Shown one piece after another: positions 1 to 5,901 of a stretch of 10,854 nt of DNA (the first letter of the stretch is position 1; each line of letters begins with the position of its first letter). The DNA is from Verrucomicrobiota bacterium (GTDB taxonomy: Bacteria > Verrucomicrobiota > Verrucomicrobiia > Chthoniobacterales > UBA6821). The stretch lies in assembly GCA_016871655.1 (NCBI GenBank), contig VHCR01000033.1, positions 1-10,854 of the forward strand. Reading direction: 5' to 3'. The translations under genes were made by a program, and so were the position numbers. The notes under the pieces are model-generated. The model saw nothing but the letters and a program-made list of their open reading frames with translations. It did not search any database and was not told the DNA's origin.

Positions 1-2
1 CT

Positions 3-152
3 AAACGTGCTACACTTAATCCCTTTAAACTTCAGCAACAACTAGAACAAAAACTTCGCCAGCTGCATTATTTGCTACGTTCAATTCGTCCTACGGACTC
101 CTTGAACTTCGCTTCTAATGCAGCTACTTTAAACACAACCTCGGTGTCATGA
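3..152 (+). CDS. C-terminal tail of a probable integrase/transposase (5' end outside window)
   Basis: An open frame enters from the left edge and runs 49 codons to a TGA at 150-152. The peptide starts KRATLNPFKLQQQLEQKLRQ and ends in a Ser/Thr/Asn/Ala-rich tail (SNAATLNTTSVS). The basic, glutamine-rich helical stretch resembles, from memory, the C-terminal extension of DDE integrase-type transposases; no catalytic residue is inside the window. Two copies of a GGTGTCAT...GAGGCAAC motif, one overlapping the stop codon and one about 50 bases further on, fit the terminal region of an insertion sequence, which supports the reading. The transposase identity is an inference from a short tail; that this is a real gene end is more likely than not. 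Confidence 0.45.
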   Translation, partial: KRATLNPFKLQQQLEQKLRQLHYLLRSIRPTDSLNFASNAATLNTTSVS

Positions 153-215
153 TTTATGAGGCAACGTTCTCTTACTTTCTTCTACCCTCGGGTGTCATTT
201 ACTTTTGAGGCAACA
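137..215. repeat. Two direct copies of a ~23-bp motif, likely IS right end
   Basis: The motif ACCTCGGTGTCAT...TGAGGCAAC occurs at 137-165 and, with small changes (ACCCTCGGGTGTCAT...TTGAGGCAAC), at 184-214. The second copy ends in CA at 214-215, and its complement starts TGTTGCCTCA, so 215 is a plausible outer end of an element of the 5'-TG...CA-3' type. The inner copy would be a subterminal transposase site. The left end of the element is outside the window, so the boundary is inferred. Confidence 0.45.
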
Positions 216-303
216 AGCTAGAAACAAAAAATGTAGTTTTTTGTGTTGCGCTTTGTTTAAGATCGGATATGTCACAGTGATTCGTTGCGAGGCGCTACCC
301 AGC

Positions 304-327
304 GTGATGGAGTGATGGAGTGATGGA
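304..327. repeat. Tandem octamer GTGATGGA x3
   Basis: Three perfect head-to-tail copies of GTGATGGA lie in the non-coding stretch between the presumed IS end and the 3' end of the minus-strand gene, followed by a purine-rich run (GAGAGGGAGGA). It is a short satellite with no coding frame that I trust over it. Confidence 0.7.
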
Positions 328-348
328 GAGAGGGAGGACGATGATAAG

Positions 349-372
349 ACTCGCTCGCAGTAGCGAGCGAGT
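349..372 (-). terminator. Strong GC hairpin downstream of the minus-strand gene
   Basis: ACTCGCTCGC (349-358) and GCGAGCGAGT (363-372) form a perfect 10-bp stem around the tetraloop AGTA. It sits 24 bases past the stop codon of the minus-strand open frame (397-399). Read on the minus strand it is followed by CTTATC, only a weak T tract, so it is either an imperfect terminator or an mRNA 3'-end stabiliser. The stem is certain; the function is inferred. Confidence 0.5.
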
Positions 373-396
373 TGCAATTAGGATGAAATATTCGTG

Positions 397-816
397 TTAA
401 ATTTCCTCTGCTATCTCCTCTGGTGGCGGTCCAAAATGGTCTATTAAATCAAAGTATTTATTCTCCCAATCACCCACCCCTGTCTCTAGAAAGTTATAAA
501 AAAAATTTTCAGCTAACTTGGCTTTATAAAACTCAAAAGAGCCACTTTTACTACAGCAAAATCGATGCCCTGCATAATTGGCATCTGTCACTACTCTCCA
601 GTCCTCTGCTTTTTCGGTTGATCCGCTAAAGAAAGCTTCCCCCCAACATCTATCATAATAGCGAACATTGAACAGATTTGACTTCCCATCAGAGCGTAAA
701 GCCTCTGCTAGATTGGCATATTCTTGTGAGGACCAATCATCCTTATCAAAAATACGCTTTTGTTCTGCTGTCAGTTGGTTCGGATTATCCTCCCATTCTT
801 TACGACAAGCAGCCAA
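397..816 (-). CDS. C-terminal part of a frameshifted exported protein, unknown function
   Basis: This 139-residue frame has no ATG; the quoted start is a TTG at 814-816 with no Shine-Dalgarno. The same frame stays open upstream to about 900, overlapping the 3' end of the preceding minus-strand gene, and the extra codons (LPEENPPRKIIRIGEIFALA) look like ordinary protein that joins smoothly to the annotated start. The product is rich in Trp, Tyr and Phe (YYDRCWG at 53-59, GSFEFYKAKLAENFF at 92-106) and ends in an acidic GPPPEEIAEEI tail. Three cysteines (C58, C87, C88) could form disulfides if exported. I do not recognise a family. The best reading is that it is the C-terminal domain of the gene at 882-2681, separated by a one-base deletion; an independent overlapping gene is less likely. 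A hairpin follows its stop. Confidence 0.6.
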   Translation of the reverse strand: MAACRKEWEDNPNQLTAEQKRIFDKDDWSSQEYANLAEALRSDGKSNLFNVRYYDRCWGEAFFSGSTEKAEDWRVVTDANYAGHRFCCSKSGSFEFYKAKLAENFFYNFLETGVGDWENKYFDLIDHFGPPPEEIAEEI

Positions 817-881
817 AGCAAAGATTTCTCCAATTCGAATTATTTTTCTAGGTGGGTTCTCTTCTGGTAGTCCGTCGAGTC

Positions 882-2681
882 TCAGTGGGAGCGGGTATAA
901 TCATCCCAATAATTATTGCAATATAGGTCAAGGATCAAAAATTGCGCTTTGCGCAAGTGATTATAAAAAACCTGACTATTATTTTGATTCATGATGCCTT
1001 GTTGTAGCTCCCTTAAAGAACGGTCGGGATAAGAAGATGTCCACATCTTATTAAAAAAATCAATCTCTGAGTCACTAGGCAGAACAACATTTTCCTCTGC
1101 GAGTTGATAGTTTGGATATTCTCCTGTTAACGCTGAATTGATATCTTGAATGGAATTAGTTACTTTTCTTAAAAATTCATAAAGGACTACTTCTAAATCA
1201 CCCCTGTTCCCTCTTATTTCCCCGATTTTCTCGTAGTTATTACTTAAAAGCTCCAAAAAAAGAGTCATGTACCTTAATTTTTCTTTTAATATAACAAGAG
1301 GTTTGATTTGAGGTTGACCATTTTCATCATACATCTCTGGTTGATTTTTGCTGATAGCAGCAACTTCATAATAAGCTTGGTTAAATTTAAAAGCGAGGTC
1401 ATGACAGAGATATTCAAAAATTTCTCTTTTTAAATCTGCTTGAGTCTTATCCTTCATAAAAAATCTTTTAGCGGGAAGAGGAGTCTCTTGAACCAACTGA
1501 GTAATAGCTGCATAATCTATTCGAATTGTCCCTTCTTGCAGCTTTGCAGCAATATCTGAAAGAGGTGCTAATTTCTGTATTCTATCAAGCGCGGCTTGAC
1601 GCTTGTTTTTCAATCCAAGATGCTTATTATTACGATCACTAGGATCACTAAAAAATTCAAAATCCCGTAACCGTGGTACTGTGTTTTCATCTAACGCTTT
1701 CTCAGCAAGTTTCCTTTTCCCCATTTCTAATTCAATTAACCTTGCTAAGGAGGAAGAAAGTTCGCCTTTCTTCTCAAGATTGTTGTGTAATGCTTCAAGA
1801 TTCGAATCTATGGAAAAATTTTTTGCTTTTACTGCGTTGAGAATTTTAATTTTTTGTTGCGCAGAATTTGTTTTTTTAAAATTTTCAACTAACTCTTCAG
1901 CTGATGGCGTCGCTAGAAAAATAGATTTGAGAAACGTGCGAACTAACGGCGGATACCCCTCTAGAGAATCTTCTTTAATGCTTTGAGCGGCATCTGTTGC
2001 TTTTTTTAACAAATCTTTTATTCGATCTTTTTTTGGCAATACTTCAACACGACCTTCTGTGTCTAAACGATAAGGAAGATGATGAACTTCGCAGTACGTT
2101 TCTTGAACGGCTCTCAGTACTTTTTGAATGTAATCCTCTTGCTGTTCTCGAGGTTGAGATTGAGATACTGTCGCATTTTTAATTGCGCTCCGCCAAGCAA
2201 TACCTGCAGAAAATGGGTTTGAATCCAATCTTTTTTCTTCGATTCTACGAATTAATTCATCATGGACTTCAGGATCTATTTCTGTTTTAAGCTGATTTAA
2301 AAATTTATTGCGCTGAAATGTCTCAAAACTAATCCCTTCCTTTTTATTTCCATTAGAACTGTCTCCTTCTTTAAGATCAGACATTTGATTACTTCGAGAC
2401 ATTAAATCACTGATCAAAAAATCAGGTTCTCTCAATTCTTCCCACCTTTGGTTTTCGTTGAGTTGTTCTGTTCGTTGTTTTTGTTCTACCCTATCAACTG
2501 AAACAACCTCCTGAAACGGCCCTCCCTGCCCCCACATCATGAGAGGAGAAGTCTGCTCGGCTGCATCTTGAGCAAAAGAAATTCTAAAACCTGTAATAAA
2601 AAATAAAAAAACAAGAGAGGGGGTAAATGTTGTCACCGTACTCCTGCTCTTTAAGTTAATGCACTTTTGCAAAAAATCCAT
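882..2681 (-). CDS. Predicted exported helical protein, unknown function, probably truncated by a frameshift
   Basis: The 599-residue product starts with a signal-peptide-like segment: hydrophobic core at about 21-36 (PSLVFLFFITGFRISFA) and a likely signal peptidase I site FA|QDA near 37-38. The mature part is hydrophilic, highly charged and mostly helical by composition, with no further membrane segment and no catalytic motif that I recognise. The ATG at 2679-2681 has no Shine-Dalgarno; an in-frame GTG at 2634-2636 has AGGAG four bases upstream and would give a shorter signal peptide (MTTFTPSLVF...), so the true start is open. The end (DDYTRSH) runs over an open frame that continues the protein in another phase down to 397, giving a reconstructed product of roughly 760 residues. 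It is transcribed divergently from the pilus-like cluster, so a shared regulatory region and a related role are possible, but nothing in the sequence proves it. Confidence 0.8.
   Translation of the reverse strand: MDFLQKCINLKSRSTVTTFTPSLVFLFFITGFRISFAQDAAEQTSPLMMWGQGGPFQEVVSVDRVEQKQRTEQLNENQRWEELREPDFLISDLMSRSNQMSDLKEGDSSNGNKKEGISFETFQRNKFLNQLKTEIDPEVHDELIRRIEEKRLDSNPFSAGIAWRSAIKNATVSQSQPREQQEDYIQKVLRAVQETYCEVHHLPYRLDTEGRVEVLPKKDRIKDLLKKATDAAQSIKEDSLEGYPPLVRTFLKSIFLATPSAEELVENFKKTNSAQQKIKILNAVKAKNFSIDSNLEALHNNLEKKGELSSSLARLIELEMGKRKLAEKALDENTVPRLRDFEFFSDPSDRNNKHLGLKNKRQAALDRIQKLAPLSDIAAKLQEGTIRIDYAAITQLVQETPLPAKRFFMKDKTQADLKREIFEYLCHDLAFKFNQAYYEVAAISKNQPEMYDENGQPQIKPLVILKEKLRYMTLFLELLSNNYEKIGEIRGNRGDLEVVLYEFLRKVTNSIQDINSALTGEYPNYQLAEENVVLPSDSEIDFFNKMWTSSYPDRSLRELQQGIMNQNNSQVFYNHLRKAQFLILDLYCNNYWDDYTRSH
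2634..2645 (-). promoter_or_regulatory. Shine-Dalgarno AGGAG before an in-frame GTG (alternative start)
   Basis: On the minus strand AGGAG (2645-2641) is followed after four bases by GTG (2636-2634), codon 16 of the long frame. It is one of the few purine-rich ribosome-binding motifs correctly placed before a possible start in this window. Starting here still leaves a hydrophobic export signal, but removes its positively charged N-terminus. Confidence 0.35.
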
Positions 2682-2754
2682 TTTTTAATTAAATTTTTCA
2701 TTTAAAGCTCGCTTACTCTTGGAGCAAAGATTATCATCCCGACCATTTGCCCAA
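2682..2754. promoter_or_regulatory. Divergent intergenic region, probable promoters for both directions
   Basis: This 73-base spacer separates the minus-strand exported-protein gene from the plus-strand pilus-like cluster, so promoters for both are expected here or just inside the genes. It is very AT-rich next to the minus-strand start (TTTTTTAATTAAATTTTTCA) and includes the palindromic TTAATTAA. I see no convincing -35/-10 pair on either strand, so the call rests on gene orientation. Confidence 0.35.
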
Positions 2755-4251
2755 ATGGTCATGCTCACTCTCTTTCTAGAACGAAATTCGTTGCGCCTTA
2801 TTGAATTATCTAGCGCGGATGAGCGTTTGCTGATTCTACGCGAAGAAAGACTTTTTTTTTCTCAAGCGGGAGTGCAGTGGCAGATTTTGATTCAAGAAAT
2901 CAAGGAAGCACTTCAAAAAATAAAAAAATCGTGGGGCTTATCTGACTCCTTATCTTCCAAGTACTCGCTACATTGCATCCTCTCCTCTGACTTTGCACTG
3001 CTGCGAGTGGCGAAATTTGAAAAAGCCTCTCGTTTTCTATCAAAAGCCAAACTCGTTCAACGTGACGCAGAGGGATTCATTCCTCTAGCGCTCGAAAAAG
3101 TCAGCATCACCTATCAAGAAATCGGCCATGCAAAATGTGCTGGTGTAGCCCCCAAAAAAATCGCGTATGCAGCAATCAAGAGAGATTTTTTAGAAGAAAT
3201 TGTTCGTGCGATTCAAGATGCAGGATTTAGTATCCAAAAAATCAGCCTCTTCCCCCTCTCATTGTGCTCATTACGATCTTCAAAAGAGATTTTACTGCTC
3301 GATGTTGCTGAACGATGGATTAGTTTTCTGATTCTCTCGCCAGAGAAGGTTCTCAAGAGCGCCCATTTTTTTCCTCTTTCTAATTTTTGTAATAGTTTTT
3401 GCGACGCAGCAACCGGATTGCCATTGTTGTTAGTTACTCGTTTAAAAAAAGAGCTGCATGCTGTTGCCGATATAAAAAATTTTTCTGGTGAATGTTGGAT
3501 GATGAGGAGTCATTCCCTAGAAAAAATAGCTATTTCGCTTTCACTCTTTCTCAAAAAGGAATTTTCCCTCTCCTCTATCGATGTGGATCCCTGTTTGTTG
3601 CTCGAGCCTACTCCGCAAAAATCTTTCATGGGGTCTTCAAATCTTATTCCCATTGAAAAATTTACAACCCCATCTATTAGAAAATTCCGACTTAAACAAC
3701 AAATCTCTTTTCTACTTTATCTCCTAAGCATTGCTATCATTTTATTTTCACCGCTGAGTCTTTTGTATGACCATGTTGAAAATAAAAAAATAACCCAAAA
3801 AGCGAAGAAGGATTCCATTTTATTAAGCCAAAGGCAATTGGAATTAAAATCATTATGTCAAAAAGCCGAAAAGCTAGCGGGCGCAGAAGATGCTGAAAAA
3901 AAACTCAAAGAACTTCAAAGTGCTCGCGAGAGGTGGCCGCTGCTTATCAGTGAACTTCATCAATGTGCCCCTCGGGGCATCTGGATCACACAATTAACAC
4001 CTGTTGTTAAGGAGATAAAAGAAGGAAAAGGGGCGAGCGAGATCATCGCCTTAGAAATCAAAGGGCTCTATCTGGAAGGTATTAACGGAGAAGAGCTCGC
4101 TCATGACTATGCTAACAAGTTAGCACGTTCTCCACTTTTTATAGCCCAGAAGAAGGAAGTCTCATTTTTTTGGTCTTCCAAAGAAGATGGCACAGCCTAT
4201 GCCTATCCTTTCACCATTCAACTCCAACTTTCTTCACCAATTCAACTATGA
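2755..4251 (+). CDS. PilM-PilN-like inner-membrane platform protein (Amuc_1101-like)
   Basis: The 498-residue product has the layout of a PilM/GspL-type protein fused to a PilN-type part. Residues about 1-300 look like the cytoplasmic actin-like fold: an N-terminal strand (LFLERNSLRLIEL), a helical IAYAAIKRDFLEEIVRAIQD segment near 137-156, and a second strand pair (ILLLDVAERWISFLIL) near 179-194. One membrane helix follows at about 317-337 (FLLYLLSIAIILFSPLSLLY), then a charged coiled coil (about 340-395) and a PilN-like periplasmic domain to the C-terminus. The usual nucleotide motifs are altered: the first DxG is FxE and the second DxGA is DVAE, so ATP binding is doubtful, as in GspL. I start at ATG 2755 because the first fold strand begins just after it; the frame opens further to a TTG at 2719, and ATG 2761 is also possible. 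The stop overlaps the next start (ATGA), implying translational coupling. Confidence 0.75.
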   Translation: MVMLTLFLERNSLRLIELSSADERLLILREERLFFSQAGVQWQILIQEIKEALQKIKKSWGLSDSLSSKYSLHCILSSDFALLRVAKFEKASRFLSKAKLVQRDAEGFIPLALEKVSITYQEIGHAKCAGVAPKKIAYAAIKRDFLEEIVRAIQDAGFSIQKISLFPLSLCSLRSSKEILLLDVAERWISFLILSPEKVLKSAHFFPLSNFCNSFCDAATGLPLLLVTRLKKELHAVADIKNFSGECWMMRSHSLEKIAISLSLFLKKEFSLSSIDVDPCLLLEPTPQKSFMGSSNLIPIEKFTTPSIRKFRLKQQISFLLYLLSIAIILFSPLSLLYDHVENKKITQKAKKDSILLSQRQLELKSLCQKAEKLAGAEDAEKKLKELQSARERWPLLISELHQCAPRGIWITQLTPVVKEIKEGKGASEIIALEIKGLYLEGINGEELAHDYANKLARSPLFIAQKKEVSFFWSSKEDGTAYAYPFTIQLQLSSPIQL

Positions 4252-5861
4252 AAAATAGAGTTCCTACCCTCATGGCTGCCGCATTTCTTATTTCCCTTTT
4301 CGGGATATCTCTTTTTTCGTGTCATTGCAGATTCCAGGAAGAACAGCTCAACAATTTAGTTTTAAAGAAAATTAAGACCGCAGAGGAGGAAATCATAGCT
4401 CTCAAAAATCAAATAGAGAAATTAAACAGCCACATCAATGTCCCCTCCTCCCAGGAAAAATTGGAGGAAAAAAATTTGTTAAATCTAAGCGATTTCGAAA
4501 GTCAAGCTGCTCTCAGAAAAGTTGTTTTTCCAAATAACTTTTTCTCAATATTTGATCAGAAATTTAATTTAAATAATAAAAGTAAAAAACCAATTCAATT
4601 CCAACAAAAACAACTTATTTTAATTAAAAAGATTTTAGAAAAAATTATTACTTTCCCAAAATCAAAAATAGAAAAGCTTGAACTAGAAAATGAGCCTGAT
4701 AGCACCTTCCGAAACGCCCACGAGCCAGGGTTCCTTGTAACAATCTTGCTCACGATCACGATGAGAGAAGCGCAGCTTCAAAGGCTCTTCAATGATATTG
4801 CCACCGATAAGGATCTTTTCGTTATTTCTTCGGTTAACATTTCCAACAGCAATCCAACCCCTCCTCCACATCATGCTGTTTATTTAAAAGAAAAATTGGT
4901 GCCAATTTTAGGAAGCGAAACGGTTACTGCAAGACTGAGGATTAAGTTGTTCGATACCCCTAGCACCTCCCCAATCGGAACATGTGAGTGGCGTTCTGCG
5001 AAAAATCAACCACCGCTCTTCCTCTCCAGGCACTATGCCACTAAAAACGAAACCCTTATCGATCCGATAAACTCAGCTCAAGCACTTTGCCCTCCCATTC
5101 CCAATGAGTGGATCGTTAACAATGCCTTGGATTACAGCAACCCGAATATTCTTTTCGAGGACAGCGATCAAACTGGATTTAATAACTTGGAAAAGTGGCA
5201 AGGAGATAATCCCATAGAAGAACCCGGCAAGTTTCCCTCTGACCCAAATAACCCAACCTCCCACCCCCTCCTTTGGACCAAATTGAGATGTTATCAAAAA
5301 GACATTTCATCAAAAATTTATAGCATCTACTTCCTTGGTCTTCGGTCTAGCAAAAAGGAAAAGCTGTTTCAAATACAACCCAACACACCACTTCAATCTC
5401 AAACCAATCATGGCAGGAGCGTTTTTGATAAAAAAACACGCTACGTCTCCATGGGTGAACAAATAGAAGGCTTGCCTTATAAAATCGTCAGTTATCAAGA
5501 AAAGCAAACTATTCATAAAAATACATGCTACGACAGCAGCGAGTTAACAATCGAACAGCTCGATACCAAAGAGCAGGTAGTGCTCATTAAAAAAACTCCT
5601 TACCACATGCAGCCATGTCAACTCACTAACGTCACCTCTATTAAAATAGAAAACACCATTTTTGAACCACCCCAAGCCATCACTTTAAAACTAGGTGACT
5701 ATTTTGCTTTAGATTATTTTTTGCCAAACAAAGGGTCCATAGATAAGAAAACTTTAATTGAGCGTGAAAGTTACCAGCTCATTGGCATTAGCAACAGCTC
5801 GCTAACTATCGGAAAGGATTCTCATCAGTATAAAATTCCAATTATATCTGCAGCAAAATAA
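4248..5861 (+). CDS. PilO/PilP-like pilus-complex protein, apparent Amuc_1100-Amuc_1099 type fusion
   Basis: The ATG at 4248 overlaps the previous stop (ATGA) and gives 537 residues; the frame is open upstream but that part lies inside the preceding gene. Residues 8-24 form one membrane helix, followed by a coiled coil (about 29-65), the topology of PilO/GspM proteins. Residues about 160-200 (LLTITMREAQLQRLFNDIA, then VNISNSNPTPP) resemble the PilO-type ferredoxin-like domain. Around 305-317 DSDQTGFNNLEKW matches the calcium-binding DxDxxGFxNxxEW segment common in verrucomicrobial surface and pilus-like proteins. The C-terminus has two similar beta-rich stretches, about 402-449 (GEQIEGLPYKIVSY ... 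VVLIKK) and about 482-533 (LGDYFALDYF ... YKIPII), like the PilP/GspC homology region that docks on the secretin. A cysteine at 25 after SLFS resembles a lipobox but has Phe at -2. The secretin gene follows after 40 bases. Confidence 0.65.
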   Translation: MKNRVPTLMAAAFLISLFGISLFSCHCRFQEEQLNNLVLKKIKTAEEEIIALKNQIEKLNSHINVPSSQEKLEEKNLLNLSDFESQAALRKVVFPNNFFSIFDQKFNLNNKSKKPIQFQQKQLILIKKILEKIITFPKSKIEKLELENEPDSTFRNAHEPGFLVTILLTITMREAQLQRLFNDIATDKDLFVISSVNISNSNPTPPPHHAVYLKEKLVPILGSETVTARLRIKLFDTPSTSPIGTCEWRSAKNQPPLFLSRHYATKNETLIDPINSAQALCPPIPNEWIVNNALDYSNPNILFEDSDQTGFNNLEKWQGDNPIEEPGKFPSDPNNPTSHPLLWTKLRCYQKDISSKIYSIYFLGLRSSKKEKLFQIQPNTPLQSQTNHGRSVFDKKTRYVSMGEQIEGLPYKIVSYQEKQTIHKNTCYDSSELTIEQLDTKEQVVLIKKTPYHMQPCQLTNVTSIKIENTIFEPPQAITLKLGDYFALDYFLPNKGSIDKKTLIERESYQLIGISNSSLTIGKDSHQYKIPIISAAK

Positions 5862-5901
5862 ATACTTTTAAAGCGTAAATAATACTAAAAACAAACTGTT
5901 T

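Noticed and set aside
195..377. Minus-strand 60-codon open frame over the repeat and hairpin region
   Set aside because: It runs across the presumed IS end, the GTGATGGA tandem repeat and the hairpin, its composition reflects those repeats, and it has no start signal or recognisable similarity.
882..903. Programmed -1 ribosomal frameshifting
   Set aside because: No slippery X XXY YYZ heptamer and no evident downstream stimulatory stem in the short overlap; a simple indel explains the data better.
423..994. Two plus-strand open frames (423-629, 668-994)
   Set aside because: They lie antisense to the minus-strand exported-protein gene and its C-terminal part, with no domain-like features; the minus-strand frames have much better protein character.
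1603..2182. Plus-strand open frames at 1603-1986 and 1997-2182
   Set aside because: Antisense to the 599-residue frame; their Phe/Leu-rich stretches mirror Lys/Glu-rich coding on the other strand.
2852..2860. T9 homopolymer inside the PilM-PilN-like gene as a phase-variation tract
   Set aside because: The gene is in frame, the tract is short, and similar A/T runs are common in this AT-rich sequence, so there is no specific support.
4308..4325. Lipobox-like SLFSC at the N-terminus of the PilO/PilP-like protein
   Set aside because: Phe at -2 is unusual for signal peptidase II, and the helix followed by a coiled coil fits a retained PilO-type membrane anchor better.
4683..5516. Minus-strand open frames at 4683-4874, 5073-5297 and 5310-5516
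   Set aside because: Antisense to the PilO/PilP-like gene, with no start signals or domain features.
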